A program made the position numbers and the translations under genes. Source: Antedon mediterranea (lineage: Eukaryota > Echinodermata > Crinoidea > Comatulida > Antedonidae). Taken from it: 64,000 bases of DNA. The notes under the pieces are model-generated. The model was not told where the DNA came from. It ran no database searches and saw only the letters and a list, made by a program, of their open reading frames with translations. Location: contig NC_092672.1 of the NCBI RefSeq assembly GCF_964355755.1, positions 18,286,501-18,350,500 on the forward strand, read 5' to 3'. Below are positions 9,623 through 23,029 of the stretch, one piece after another; within the stretch, counting starts at the first letter, position 1, and each line of letters starts with the position of its first letter.

Positions 9623-10268
9623 TGATTAGTTCGGAGAATGTCACATTCATCAAGTACCCAATGCAAAGAACCTGGGTATTTTTCTTGACTCATCAATGAG
9701 CATGAGTAGGCAGATATCTAAAATCACCAGCACTTCAACTTTTCAAATGCGCAATATTAAGAGGATAGGAAAATACCTTTCCAGAGATGCGACAGAGCAA
9801 GTGGTACTTGCTTTTGTGACCTCATGTTTGGATTTTGGAAATTCTGTCCTTCATGGTATTACTAAGGGAAGTATCCAGCACCTCAAACTGTTGAAGAATA
9901 CAGCTGCTAGGATTATAACATGTGTTACCTTCTTCCATCAATGCTTGCTTAACATGAATGATCTTAATATCAAAGCTTTCGTTACATTTTCCTCAGACAA
10001 TAATGGTCGTGCAACAAGAACATCTGTTGATGACCTCAATCTTACTGTTAGATATGGTCATACTGAATCACATAAATGGATGTATTTACAACGCATTGTT
10101 CCCATGTGGAATCAGTTAGATCAAGATACTAGAGAAGCACCTACGTCTTACAGGTTTAAGCTAGGGGCTAACAAATATTTCAACGACTTATTTACCAATA
10201 CGTATGAAACTGGCAATATGTGCACATGGGTGTCCTGTTGTCGCTGCTGTAAAAGTCGACCAACTTAG
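9623..10268 (+). pseudogene. LINE reverse transcriptase C-terminal fragment (CR1/L2-like)
   Basis: The frame is open from before 9650. AKNLGIFLDSSMSMSRQI, RNIKRIGKYLSRDATEQVV and SCLDFGNSVLHGI match the region after the catalytic site in CR1/L2-type LINE reverse transcriptases (family knowledge). From about 9960 the sequence changes character. PMWNQLDQDTREAP, at about 10110, looks like the end of a different LINE frame, so the ORF may join two LINE pieces. Endonuclease and RT catalytic regions are absent, so this is a 5'-truncated, dead copy. Confidence 0.65.
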
Positions 10269-10339
10269 TTTAATCTTAAATAATACAAATTTATAAATTA
10301 CTATTACGGTACCGTATATATAAACTTTTTTACTCATTG

Positions 10340-10642
10340 TGCAATTTGGGATTGGACCGTCCTAGAGGTGTTTACCACCTGTTGGTCCCATCCTTCAAGA
10401 GTGCGCTTAAGACACATCTGCTGTCGGTTGCTTTTGGCAATTTGTAAGATTTTTAAATTGTTTAGCTATACCCACATCAATGAGAACACCTGTAAGTTAT
10501 GTACTGGCTGGTTTATGCACCTTAAATTGCTGGTAAACGGAAGCAGTGATGTGGGTTCGATTGGTTTTCACAAGCGCCTTGAGCACTTTTGTGGATATGT
10601 GCGCTGTATAAGTCTTCTTATTATTATTATTATTATTATTAT
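10340..10642 (+). repeat. CR1/L2-like LINE 3' end with ATT microsatellite tail
   Basis: FKSALKTHLL near 10397 resembles the final residues of CR1/L2 ORF2. The following GCGCTGTATAAGTCTTCTTATT with an ATT repeat at 10618-10642 is the usual form of these LINE 3' ends. It may belong with the RT fragment upstream, separated by other sequence from about 9960 to 10330. Confidence 0.6.
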
Positions 10643-11047
10643 CGCATTGAGACTTGTTACAGTGACAATGATTAGGTAACGGAAGTCGATGGAGTGCTAT
10701 AATAGTAAAGACTGGAACATTTCGACACAAACGTTGTGCTCCTTCAAATACAAATAATTTTTTTTTCCAAATAATGTCTGCTATTATTATTTCCAAATTT
10801 ACCATCATTTAGAAAGCAAGCTTTAGCCCGTAATGGATATACAAGCAGACTTGTACCAAGAGGTGATCAAATATGAAAATAATGACACATGAAGAATCTT
10901 CGCAAACAGTTAGAAACTTAAAGAAACAGATAGAGAAAGGGAAGTCAGAAATACAAAAGAAAAATTGAAAGAGCATGGATTGCGAGGTGATTACAGAGCC
11001 TTAGCTTATAACTTAAAACAAGCAGGGGAGAATGGTCTATTAGATGA
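10643..11047. other. non-coding spacer
   Basis: No gene or repeat boundary is recognised between the LINE tail and the gypsy A LTR. Confidence 0.35.
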
Positions 11048-11650
11048 CAATAATACGGAATTTGGTATAGCCCAAATCATTTATTTCCTACCTATTCCTA
11101 TAATGTAGCAGGCCAAATAAGACTAAGTTCTGATTAGCTCTTTTTCTGTACGTGTAACGCTATATTGTGGTAAAAAACTTATCCAGGGACCTACTAGGTA
11201 TCTAGCACCCTTGGTTTTGATTTTGACGGAGCAGGACGTGTTGCGTTGATTGGGCGCTACCTGTCATAAACATAAACCCTCTTTATTTAATTTAGTGTAC
11301 GTACTGTACATGTGTGGGCCTAAAGCGAGCAGACTGAACGAGAGGAACCTGAGAACCTGATGATAGGCTAAGCGAGATTAAATTTCCCATCTGTCCGTAA
11401 ATAAACTAGGGTGTGGGACTCTTCCGGTGGTCCGTTTATTAGAAGGAGCATACTCCTTCCGATAAGCCGAGCATCTTATCTTTAACTTTATAATAAATGT
11501 TCTGAACACGCTTTTGTAGTATACAGCGCTAGCTGTCACGTGAAACATAACACGTTGTTGCTTAGTTATACCTTTATACAATCGAGTGATTCAATTAAAA
11601 GTTTACTGTTAAAGAGCTGTTTTAGTAGTTTGTTGTTTCCGAACATCACA
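11048..11650 (+). repeat. gypsy A 5' LTR
   Basis: It shares ACGGAATTTGG, GCCCAAATCATTTATTTCC and GGTGTGGGACTCTTCCGGTG with the copy at 49559. The start is decayed (no clean TG). It ends at GAACATCACA. AATAAA-like sequences and CATCTTATCTTTAAC lie near the 3' end. Confidence 0.75.
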
Positions 11651-11900
11651 TAATTGGCGACGAGGATTTTATCCAATATACAAAGAACACTATCAAGAAC
11701 GTATCATTACTTACTTGGGCTACAAGTTAGGCACAAAATTTTCTTTTAGGCCATCAGCATGTAGGCCTACAGTAGAATTAACATCACCGATCAGCGAAGT
11801 GATTGCATTGCAGTACTGGCGAGGACGCGCATCATATTCACACTTAGCAACCACAGTAGGCTAACAACCACGTGAGTTTTCAGTACTAGTACTAGTACTA

Positions 11901-12790
11901 TCTGAACTCACGGAAACGGCACCAACTAGGTGGGAACGCTGGCTTAAGCGTTTTGATAATTTTCTCATCGCTAAGGCAATTACCGATGACGGACGGAAAC
12001 GAGCAATGTTACTCCACCTAGGAGGAGAAGATGTGTTTGAAATAAGTGAAACTCACACGACGGGGAACGAAACTTATCTAGAAACAAAAGCAAAAAATTG
12101 ACAACATACTTTGCACCTAAACGTAATGTTGAATATGAAGTGTTCATGTTCAGGCAAGCTGCCCAGCACCCCACTGAATTGCTGGACAAATACTATGCTA
12201 TGTTGTGCCAACTAGCAAAGAACTGTGAGTTCCAGGATAAGGAAGCGGAAATAAAATCGCATATTATACAACGCTGTCAACTTGTAAAGGTCCGCAACAA
12301 GGGCTTAAGTGAAGCAAACATGACACTAAAAGCATTACTTACATTTGGTCGAACTCTAGAAGCCACCCAGGTACAAGCAAAAGCAATGGCGGGAGGTGTA
12401 GAGACAGAAAAAACTATACATGTGGTAGAACACAAACAGAAGTACTACTAACCTCGAAAACCGAAATATGGAGGGAAGCAAGGAGGTAAACATAAAGCAA
12501 AGCCAGAAACAAGTAACCGTCGTTGCACAGGATGTGGAGGTTGTCATGGTACGGAGAAGCGTGATAAAGTTTGCCCAGCCTGGGGAAAACAATGTCATAA
12601 ATGTAAACGATCAAACCATTTTGCTTCAGTTTGCAAGGCAACCACACCGGCAAATAAGATGCACATGATACAAACGGAAACAGAGATTCCGATGCAATCG
12701 GCAACGGCAGCAGCCATTGATGTTGATGAGTATGGATTTCCTTTATTTAAATCTGATACCTTAGGAAAATATGTGAAGCCTTATGTGCGC
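11901..12790 (+). pseudogene. gypsy A gag with zinc knuckle, frameshifted
   Basis: The capsid-like region has TRWERWLKRFDNFLIA (about 11925), ITDDGRKRAMLLHLGG and, after a frameshift near 12098, TTYFAPKRNVEYEVFMFRQ. A nucleocapsid segment follows with CTGCGG, CPAWGKQ and the knuckle CHKCKRSNHFASVC (CX2CX4HX4C, about 12597). Stops at 12450 and frame changes make it non-functional. Gag would package RNA in the cytoplasm. Confidence 0.75.
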
Positions 12791-14690
12791 TGTTACACTT
12801 AATGGTGTACCAGTAATGATGGAAATAAGAAGAAAAGTTACAATCTTCCATTGTTGATAGTACCTCTGGCAAGGGTCCAAGTTTACTTGGCAGAGACTGG
12901 CTACAACAAATGAAAGTAAATTGGGCAACCGTACATCATCTGGACAAACTTGACTATACATAGATCTTTCCAGAGCTTTTAAAAAATGAACTTGGTACGC
13001 TAAAAGGTAATAAAGCAAAATTGTGGATTGATAAGGAAGTACAACCCAGATTCTTTAAAGCTAGACCAGTTCCACATGCACTCTTTAAAGTAGAGTCTGA
13101 ACTGGATAGATTAGTAGCAGAAGGGGTAATTAAACCAGTAGAATTCGCAGATTGGGCTGCACCTATTGTCCCTGTTCTAAAAGCTAATGGGATGTGCAAA
13201 TTTTTGGCAATTACAAGCTTACTGTTAACGTTTCTGCAAAAGTGGACAGATATCCAATTCCAAACATCGAAGACCTTTATACCAACTCCAAGTTGGATCT
13301 CAGTCATGCTTATCAACAAATTGAGTTTGACGAGGGGTCCCAAAAACTAACAACAATCAACACAACAAAGGGGTTGTTTGTTTACACCAGGATGTGTTAT
13401 GGTATCTCATCAGCACCCGGTGTATTGCAACGCTTGATGGAATAAATCGTACAAGGAATTCCGATGATTGCAGTGTACTTAGACGATGTGTTAGTGACAG
13501 GATCTTCACAGGACTACGCTTAAAACGAGAAAAGTGTACGTTTATGCAGGAGTCATGTGTGTATCTAGGGCATAAACTAGATGCTGAAGGGGTACACCCA
13601 ACTAAAGAGAAAGTGCAGGCAGTGGCACAGGCACCTATCCCAAAGAACACTTCAGAACTGAAAAGTTACTTGGGTATGATAAATAATTATCATCGATTCT
13701 TGCGAAACCTCAGTACTGCTTTGGCACCACTAAATAATCTTCTGCGCATGATGTCAAATGGAGATGGAGCGCAAACGAACAGAGAGCATTTGAGTTGTCG
13801 AAGAACATGCTACAATCTTCTCAAGTAATTATCCATTACAATCCAGCCCTACCATTACTCCTCAGCTGTGATGCATCACCATACAGCATTGGCGCTGTGC
13901 TGTCTCATAGAATGCCTGATGGGACAGACAAGCCTGTAGCTTTCGTCTCTCGATCTCTTTTGAAGGCAGAAGCAAACTATGCCAACATTGAGAGAAAAGG
14001 GCTAGCAATCATTTTTGAAATTACAAAGTTCCTGTATTGTAGGGAATTCATCATCCAGACAGATCATAAGCCATTGTTAGGCTTACTGAAAGAAGACAAA
14101 CTAGTTTCAACCATGGCTAGTGCAAGAATCCAAAGATGGACCTTGAAATTGGCTAATTACGACTATACATTGCAGTACAAGCCTGGTACCCAGAACGGCA
14201 ATGCAGATGGTCTCAGTAGACTGCCGTTGGCCACTGTGCCAGCTACTGTTCCTGTTCCAGAGGAAATTGTGTTCTCAATGAACTTGCTGACAGCACCGCA
14301 GATACGAAATGGACAGCAAGAGATCCATTGTTGTCAGCAGTCCTAAAATATACAGGCCAAGGTTGGCATTTCGGGGTTAGAGAAGAATTCAAAACGTACC
14401 ATCGCAAGAAGGGTGTACTTTCCACACAGAAAGGATGTTTATTTTGGGGTTCAAGAGTGATAATCCCAGCTGAAGGCCGAGAAATACTACTGTCAGAATT
14501 ACATTGCATTGTGCGGATGAAATCATTGGCAAGGAGTTATATTTGGTGGCCTAATCTTGATATGGACATAGAAATTACTGTTCGGAGATGCCCTACTTGT
14601 CAGCAGTACGGGAAAGCACCACCAAAAGCAAATCTGCATCCATGGGAGTGGCCAGGAAACATATTTGAAGGGAAAATGATACTAGTTATA
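12790..14690 (+). pseudogene. gypsy A pol: protease remnant, RT, RNase H, integrase start
   Basis: The protease has lost its catalytic DTGA through a deletion near 12832; GPSLLGRDWLQQMKVNW remains. RT begins with ARPVPHALFKVE (about 13060). A frameshift at about 13195 is followed by LTVNVSAKVDRYPIPNIEDL, LDLSHAYQQIEFDE and the catalytic AVYLDDVLVTG (about 13470). The thumb region GHKLDAEGVHPTKEKVQAV is intact. RNase H at 13850-14240 has LSCDASPYSIGAVLSHR and DHKPLLGLL. The integrase zinc-binding part has ARSYIWWPNLDMDIE and CPTCQQ (about 14530-14605). It ends in HPWEWPGN. Several stops and frameshifts make it a dead copy. Confidence 0.82.
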
Positions 14691-15074
14691 GTTGAAAAAA
14701 ATAACAATTGTTTTGATGATCATCACAGATTTATGATACTAATAATTATGACTACAAAGTAGCTAATGATATTGATAATTGATTTTAACAGACTTTATAT
14801 TCAATTCACTTTTATTTCAGAACAAAGTCCATATCGTAACAAATAACAATATTCAATAAATAGATGCAAGTAAAGTAGTATACCACATGTCGCACATAAT
14901 AATGCCGTCGGAAAACCGTCAACTAGGAGTGAAAAAAAACCACCATTTTTATGGCTACTGATACAAGTTAACATACGTAAAAGTATACATGAAATTATGT
15001 TCAATCCATTTTCTGTTCAACTTTGAATCTTTTAGAATTTGAGAAAAAACACATGTTATTAAAGTATTACAGCT
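14691..15074. other. non-coding AT-rich spacer
   Basis: No coding motif is recognised. It lies between the truncation point of gypsy A and a reverse-strand LINE fragment. Confidence 0.35.
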
Positions 15075-15430
15075 TTTTTAAATTTTTGTTTTGAAACAAA
15101 AAATTGATTTTCGAATGTACTCATAGAAAGAGGGAACATGGTTATCAACAAACATTGCACTAGCACTACAGCTCCTTGAGCGTCTTAAAATCTTTCTAAA
15201 TGCGTTATTATAACAGACCTGTAATGACTTCATAGTTTTTACATTAAAATCGCACCATAAGGCCGCACAATACATACTAATACAGTATGACTTAAACAAA
15301 GTAATCTTAACATCCGTTGAGCATTTACTAAATTTTCTACAAAGAGAGTTACCTCTAATACATAATGATCGATATTGCCTTTTAATATCCAGTTCGTCCC
15401 TAGTATCATTACTAATAACACAACCAACCC
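15075..15430 (-). pseudogene. non-LTR retrotransposon C-terminal fragment
   Basis: The reverse-strand frame reads KRQYRSLCIRGNSLCRKFS, VKITLFKSYCISMYCAALW and AYNN-like VCYNNAFRKIL, the C-terminal region of a LINE reverse transcriptase family that is common in marine animals. Upstream on its own strand the frame runs into the 61-bp satellite, so the open frame beyond about 15430 is fortuitous. It is truncated, with no catalytic region. Confidence 0.6.
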
Positions 15431-16880
15431 AGGTAGCAAGCCCATATGGGGCCCATCCCATATGGGAAATCCAATATTTAAAAAATAAAGACCCCATATG
15501 GGATATCCCATATGGGTTTGCCCCATGATAAACCAATGTGGCACCCATCTGCCAAAAATCTGGGCTGATATGTATGGGCAAGCCCATATATATTCAGTTC
15601 TATATGCGACCCATCTGCCAAACATCTAGGGTAATACATATGGGCAAGCCCATATATAATCTATATGGGACCCATCTGCCAAACGTCTGGGCTAATACAT
15701 ATGGGCCAGCCCATATCTAATATATATGGGACCCATCTACCAAAAATATGGGATAATGCATATGGGCAAGCCCATACATATTCTATATGCGACCCATCTG
15801 ACAAACATCTGGGCTAATAATAAGCCAATACATAATCTATATGAGACCCATCTGCCAAAAATCTGGGGGTAATGCATATGGGCAAGCCCATATATAATCG
15901 ATATGAGACCCATCTGCCAAACATCTGGGCTAATATATAAGGGCAAGCCCGTACCTAATCTAGATGGAACCCAGCTGCCAAAAATCTGGGCTAATACATA
16001 TGGTTAAGCCCATATATAATTGATATGGGACCCATCTGCCAAACTTCTGGGCTAATACATATGGGCAAGCCAATACCTAATCTATATGGGACCCATCTGC
16101 CAAAATACTGGGCATATATAATCGATATGGGAACCATCTGCCAAACATCTGGGGTAATAGGCCTACATATGGGCAAGCTCGTTAAGGGACCCATCTGCTA
16201 AACATCTAGGGTAATACATATGGACAAGCCCATATATAATCTATATGGGACCCATCTGCCAAAATACTGGGCTAATACAGATGGGTAAGCCCATATCTAA
16301 TCTATATGGGACCCATCTACCAAACATCTGGGGTTATACATGGGTAAGCCCATATGTAATCTACATGGGACCCAGCTGCCAAACATCTTGGGTAATAAAT
16401 ATGGGACGCATCTGCCAAAATATGGGGTAATGCATATGGAAAAGCCCATATATAATCGATATTGGACCCATCTACCAAACATCTGGGCTAATACAGATGG
16501 GTAAGCCCATATCTAATCGATATAGGTCCCATCTGCCAAACCTCTGGGGTAATACATATGGGCAAGCCCATATATAATCTATATAGAACCCATCTGCCAA
16601 ACATCTGGAGTAATACATACGGGCAAGCCCATATATATTCCATATGGGACCCATCTGCCAACAATCTGGGGTAATACCAGGCCCCACCCATATATAATCT
16701 ATATGGGACCCACATGCCAAACATCTGATGTAATACATGGGCAAACCCATATAAAATCTATGGGACGCATCTCCCTATCTGGGCTAAAATACATAATAGA
16801 CAAGTTCATATAATTGTTCCCATCTGCTGAACATATTGGCAAGCTGATGTATAATATATGGGACCCATCTTGCATACATA
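15431..16880. repeat. 61-bp tandem satellite, about 20 monomers
   Basis: The monomer runs from ACCCATCTGCC to the next ACCCATCTGCC. Successive starts at 15543, 15609, 15670, 15731, 15792, 15846 and 15908 give spacings of 66, 61, 61, 61, 54 and 62. Each unit holds the palindrome ATATGGGCAAGCCCATAT and often CTATATGGGACCC. Monomers differ by point changes and small indels. Because 61 is not a multiple of 3, the ORFs seen here (MGLP...ISPDVWQMGP) shift frame from unit to unit and are not genes. Confidence 0.92.
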
Positions 16881-17616
16881 TCTGTGCTTACACAAACATT
16901 AAACAACCTTTCCCAATAATTTAAAATGTAACATGAATTGTACACATTTTGACAAAATTGTCCTATTATTGGAAAACATTAATTCAAATATAACATTTAC
17001 AAAGTATAGTTTCTCAAATACGTCCATTTGAGTCAATCAAGTTGAATAAAACAAAATTTATTAAGAAGTGTATTCTTAAAACCTCCGTTTATTTGAACTT
17101 GGGTGATAAACTTTAAAGCTGGGATGAATCATCATCATCTACAGTTGGTGTTTTGTTTGAGATTATAAGTTCATGAAACAATTGAATTGAAAACAAAACT
17201 ATTTTAAGTACTTTATTACAGTAGATAAAAGTTCAATTAATGATCAAATATGCAATTTAAATTGTATTGTCTTATAAAAATGTTTCTATAATAATATAAC
17301 AATACGACACAAAATATTAAGTGTGATAAAATATAAAAATGTCTCAAATGGTAGAAAAACTGTACAAATAATAATATATGTATAATCAATTCTTGGGTTT
17401 ACCATCAATAGCTGCGCCTGAAAATGCTAGACCGTAAGAATTAAGTATCTTAAAGTTTTAGTAGGCCTAGGCCTATACAAATTATAATTTGAAAAGACTC
17501 AAGTGGTCGCGTCATCTAACGTCACAGCCAATCACCGGCACTCTACGCGGCCATACTCGTATCCGGCCCTGGGACTGGTCAGTGGCGAGTGACGTCACGG
17601 CCAGTCCCCCGCACGC
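16881..17616. other. AT-rich non-coding stretch
   Basis: No gene is recognised. The last 100 bases become GC-rich (ATACTCGTATCCGGCC, GACGTCACGGCC) just before the inverted repeat at 17617. They could be promoter-proximal for the transposase gene that starts at 17754. Confidence 0.35.
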
Positions 17617-17705
17617 GGGGGGCGTAATTTTTTTTTCCAGGACGAACGTGGGCAATTTACATAAATGGGCGTGGCTTAACCCCCAACTACTCTCGCGCAT
17701 GCGCG
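17617..17705. repeat. left copy of an 89-bp inverted repeat
   Basis: The segment includes CCAGGACGAACGTGGGCAAT and TTTACATAAATGGGCGTGGC and ends at CTCTCGCGCATGCGC. The complement of 29770-29858 matches over the whole length with few differences. The left copy ends 48 bases before the transposase ATG, so it may contain promoter or 5' UTR sequence. It is a candidate terminal inverted repeat of a 12.2 kb element, but no matching target duplication is visible. Confidence 0.6.
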
Positions 17706-20700
17706 TATTGTCTAAAAAAAGTTTTACTTTAAGTAGAGAGAGTATGCAGAGAGATGGCGAGTTGTTTAGCTGGGAATGCTTGCGCTGATCTAAAACTCGA
17801 TACATGTCCTCGATTGCAGGTAAATTTTATCTCATCTTGTTTGAATGATGCATTGTTTTTCATGGGAGCTTATTAAGTTATTTTTTGACCCAAAATGTTC
17901 AACGAATTTCACAAAAAATGCAGTAGAATTGGTCTCACACAATCGATCGGTAGCCTAGTTCAGGTAGTGCATGGAGGTATAACTCCATGGGTAGTGTGTG
18001 TAGTGTTTGTTGTATACACAATAAATTACATGCGCGTGTACACTGTTACTTGTTGTACGACTACCTATATAGGCCTACTCTAGTTATACTCATACATATA
18101 GATGTTGAAATGTTGTATAAATCTCATGGTATTAAAACAATCACCCCAGTGTGTCATTCGGGCTGCAGCGTGGTCTGTGTGGCATACTGCTGGATAATGT
18201 GTGTAATGTAAAAAATGGTTCTGAAGCAGAAATAAACAAATGAGAACAGGGTACCATATGTATAATTACATGGTATATGTAGATCTGTCCATAACCTATG
18301 ACATCTTTCCCAGCCCAGTAGAGCATAGCCCTACATATTAAAAGCAAGTCATTTGCTTTTAAAAAGGACAACGTTTGGCTTGATAATGGGTTCATTACTA
18401 CAAGTACAACACTTAATTTCATCATAAACACACCCCTTTTAATATTATTCTTTCTTTAGAGTTTTGGATTGCAACAACAAGGACAAACAAGTAAAATACA
18501 TACACGTTTGTTTTCGTCATAAGATGTTGGTTGCTCTAGACCTGTATTTTGTTGAATGTTTTGAGGTCTGTCACATCACCAGCATACTGATTAAGGCCAT
18601 TTTTATGCCATTAAAGCCATCTGATTATAAATTAATTTCTCTTACAGATAATACTTCCAGAATTGCAATCAGGTCACAAGTATAAAATTTGCCACTATGA
18701 AGAAAACTGAAATTCAATGCTATGTACCCTAAGGTTACCACTCACCTCTGCTGAAGAAACACTAAGGTGGCTTAAAGAGTTTGAAGGAACTTCTTACTCA
18801 ACATGGAGGACAAACAAAACATATCCAAATAGCGGACAAAAAAATGTCTTCCGGGTATGTACAGAAATTTGTCTCGTATCGTGTGTGAAAGTTGTGACAG
18901 CTGTAAGGATATTATTTTAACTGTTGATAGTTGTCAGTTTAAATTACTACTTGGGTTTTGTTTTGTGTTTTTTTTGTTTTTTTTTATCTTTTGTGGTTAA
19001 CCACCACCTTTATTCATTCAATGAATAAAACAACAATTACAGAATCTCTAAGCATTTTCTACATTTTTTCGCTATTTTCTTATTTTTATCCTCTTTAATA
19101 TTAATAATAATTTTAATATTTTGGCTTATACGTAGTACCCAATATTTTCTTAATGTATATATTTGTTTTGTCTAAAATATATGTTTACATTATTTTCTGC
19201 ATATTTTTTTATGTTATCTATTACAAAATATATTGCATTAATAAAAAGTTGTTTACTTATGAAACGTTTGTTAACTAATTATTTATCATAATTTCTGTGT
19301 CTTTTAGTTTATATATTTATATATATATATAATATCAACACATTCACACACACCGTATATATATATAGAAATACATACCATATATAAATATTTCTCATTC
19401 TCACAAATTTCATGGATTTGTTTGTCCTCCATCGTTTCAAATTAATTAATTATATTTCAGTATATCACCGGGCGGTTTAGAATTCATGTTCTATGCCTGA
19501 TGTGTTTATATACATACACACATATATACCCATAAAATGCATACACATATGAATAAAATTAACATTAAAATTAAGAACGATAAAAAATATACACAAATTT
19601 ACAAAACAAAAAACAGAAATTAATTCATTAATGAGTTTGCTATTTGTATTTCCAGTAACTATATTAGTCCAACTTGAAAAGTTGTGTTGTGTTTCGTTAA
19701 CAGGAATTTATCACTAACAGCTAATTTCCATAGTTTTGTTTTTGTTTTTATTAGAGGTTTTGAAGAATTATCATGAATTCGATAAAAGTTCACATTGCAG
19801 CAAGGAATTTTGTATGGTTTGATTTGGACAGGATAAAGATCTTTAATAAAATAGCTATGATAACAAGTTCTAAATCAGATGGGCACAAATGCTGTTTTGC
19901 AATATTGTACCAAATACTCATCATCTGAAGTCTGCAAACATTACTTTACGTAATAAATATTTTCTACATATCATCAGTTTGATAATTATTGTCCTGTTTT
20001 TAATGGATGGAACCTGCCACCTCCTGATTGACATGATGTATGTTTTCTTATAACAGGTTGACTTGCATTGTCACCATAACACCCATCCACGATCCTCAAC
20101 AGCTGACCTGAAGAAAGGTTCCAAAAACACCAACTGCCCGAGCACAATGTTTGTCATAGTAAAGAGGACAGCTGACTGTCGTGGTCGAAACAGGTAAGCA
20201 TGATTGTTTTTAAAGAAATTTAAAAGACATGACGGTATAGAAACAATACATTGACGCAAATTTTAAAAATGTAAATGTTAGGCCTATTAATTTGGCACTG
20301 GTTCTAATCCTCCTGAGAAAAAGCGACCATCTGCAAGAAAATTGTGTTAACCACCAGTTTAATCACTTCATTTCTTTGAGTTGAAATATGTTGTACCAAT
20401 TCAAATGATTTATGGATTTAAGGATTTATGTGTGTCTTAATATCAACACACACAGTTTACTTTTGTTTAAATTGTTTTCCCAAGTTCCTGTACTGTCTGT
20501 CTCTGATGATTCATTAAAGCCAATGCATCAGTTACAGCTTAAATTTTTGTTTTAACTGTTCAGGTCTAAAGATAAACACATAGGGCAAGGTTATCCAACA
20601 ATCATAACCTTGAAGTGGGATCACAACCATGAGGTGGCAAGTGCTGATGCCCTTCGAGAAAGGGATGTAAGTGATGGTGCAACGGAGAAGCTTCTTGGGC

Positions 20701-22284
20701 TCTACAGATCAGGCCATTCACCATCATCTGCTCTTAGTATCCCTATTTTAAGTCTAAAAAGGGCCAATCTGGGAAAAAATTAGAAACAAGTGTTTCTCAA
20801 CTGATTTGAGTTATATAGGTTCTATATATCCACCAAAAAAAAGTTCCAGCTCATCTGGCCTGGGGAAAGCCGCCATTTTGGATTTTTAAAATGGCCGCCA
20901 TAAAATACATATTTTTGCTCATATATCAGCTTCCACATCATGTATGGATATGATTTTAGTGGCAAAGTATATGTTTTGAGGGTCAATGAATCCAAATACA
21001 GCATTTTGAAGTTTACTGAATGTCTGCCATCTTGTTTTTCAAAATGGCCGCCATAAAATACAGATTTGTACTCATCTCAAATTCTATATCGTGTATCAAC
21101 GTGATTTTAGTGACAAAGTGTAGTTGTGAGTATCAAGAAATCGAAAAACAGCATTTTCATAATTTACTCAATGGCCGCCATTTTGTTTTTCAAAATGGCC
21201 GCCATTTGTTTTTCAAAATGGCCACCATAAAAATACAGATTTTTGCTCTTATCTCAGCTTCCACATAATGTATGGAAGTGATTTTGGTGGCAATGTATAT
21301 ATTTTGAGGGTCAAGGATTTCAATTACAGCATTTTTTTAAGTTCATTTAATGGCCACCATTTTGTTTTTCAAAATGGCCGCCATAAAATACAGGTTTTGC
21401 TAATTTCGTAGCTCATATAAATAATGAAGACATGATTTTGATAACTAAGTCTATGTCTTGATTGTTACAGAATAAAAAATCAGCATTCTAAAATACAGAG
21501 TCGCCGAAAGTGATCAGATCTTCTTATTCCATTTAGGACCAAATTCATAGTTGAAGGCTACTGCTCCACTGGCTTTAGAGATGTTGCTTTTTTTTGCATA
21601 CAGTTTGTTAAATACAGTAATAGTTTTAAAATTCCCAATCAAACTGGCACAACCGGGGGCACAACATATAATAATAACAACATTTATGTACAATCCCCTT
21701 TGTCTAGTCTCCGAGATCTATCGCTATCACAATCCTCATTATTATTATGTCAACGTCGTGAGTTAATCACAAGATCGAGTTCCATACTGATTACGACCAA
21801 AGAGGTACACAAGAAAATACCAGAGAGTGTACTGTAACTATCATTCGCGAGAAGAAACTAATAAACAAGATATTCTAAAGAAGTTACATAGACATGTAAA
21901 GATATTTTCCAAATATAAAGAGAAGCATGGCCAACTTGCAGTTAAAAGTACAACTTATGGATAAAGCAAGTAACATATCTTATGAATACATAGTAATACA
22001 CTGGGAGATCAACACTAGTCACCCTAAATGGTCTGCATTTATGTTTAAATCTAGCTGCTTATCTGCCATCAGAATAACCTTCGATCAACCAATGTGACGT
22101 AAAGTAATGCAAATAGTTAGAGAAAGAAAACTGCCATTTGTCGTCAAACTCGAAAGATTCTTAAGAGCTTTCTGGGAAAGTCAAAAAGATATCAAGAACA
22201 TTTAAGCTGTGGCTGTATCATTAGATGGTATAACTTTTTAGGCATGATTGTGCAATTGGGAGCTCCAGGTTCAGATATAGCATC

Positions 22285-22385
22285 TACAGTATGCTTTCAT
22301 ATTTGCAGCAGCTGGTCATGGCCAAAATGCCAAAAGTGGAAGGCTATATCTGGAAATGCTGAAAGACAAATTTCAAGATACATAA
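22285..22385 (+). pseudogene. FAAAGHGQNAKSGRLYL fragment in centre of foldback element
   Basis: The frame reads QYAFIFAAAGHGQNAKSGRL, then YLEMLKDKFQDT and a stop. The AAGH..YAKS..LY pattern resembles a conserved stretch of an uncharacterised repetitive invertebrate gene family (recollection, not verified). It is short and degenerate. Confidence 0.3.
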
Positions 22386-23029
22386 GGTTTTCTCTATTGT
22401 GAGAGTGTCTGAAAACTGATTCTTCACCATTATAACACGTTGCATGATATCCATTCTTTTGGAACATCTTGTATTGTATGCATATGGAAATTTGTCTTTT
22501 AGGCATATTGGCCATCATAGTCAATTGTCCTATACTGTGTCTACATCTGGAGACAAAATGGTACATCCTCATCTCGTGTCATCATTATATGATACATAGC
22601 TTCATCCTCTTAGAGCTTTAGAATAGACAGCTCTCTTTAAAGTAGGTTATGCACAACTTCAAAACCTCAACCCACCATTATGTCCAATATAACCAAGAAA
22701 GCTCCTGAAAAGATAAACTCCTCCATGTTTGATTATTATGACTGATAGATAAGCAGCTAGATATACGTTTTCAGAGTGGCTGTACCATTGTATAAACTGT
22801 TGACATATTAATTGGATAAAAAAGAATGATCGGCATAAACTATCTTCGATTTGTCCAGTTATCGCATTATACCTACATGCATAAATCCAGACCAGTTATG
22901 AAATATCATTAAAATTACAAGAAATATTAACACCCAATTATTTTACTGGGCCTTTGGTCCATGAAATACTTTTCTCAGATGACGTTTTATAGTCGCAGTT
23001 TCTTAACGATCCTATTCTCATAATGTTAC

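Larger units (their letters stand above)
11048..14690 (+). mobile_element. Ty3/gypsy element A, 3'-truncated
   Basis: It has a 5' LTR (11048-11650), then TTGGCGACGAGGAT, a usual gypsy primer-binding region, then degenerate gag, protease, RT, RNase H and the start of integrase in the usual gypsy order. The sequence stops matching at about 14690, at the N-terminal edge of the integrase core, and no 3' LTR follows. An LTR of the same family recurs at 49559-50071. Confidence 0.85.

Noticed and set aside
15538-16750. Many short ORFs of MGLPICISPDVWQMGP type on both strands
   Set aside because: They are translations of the 61-bp satellite, whose length shifts frame at every unit; no start, no family.
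15431-16880. CRISPR-like or origin-like repeat array
   Set aside because: Monomers are head-to-tail with no unique spacers; it is a eukaryotic satellite.
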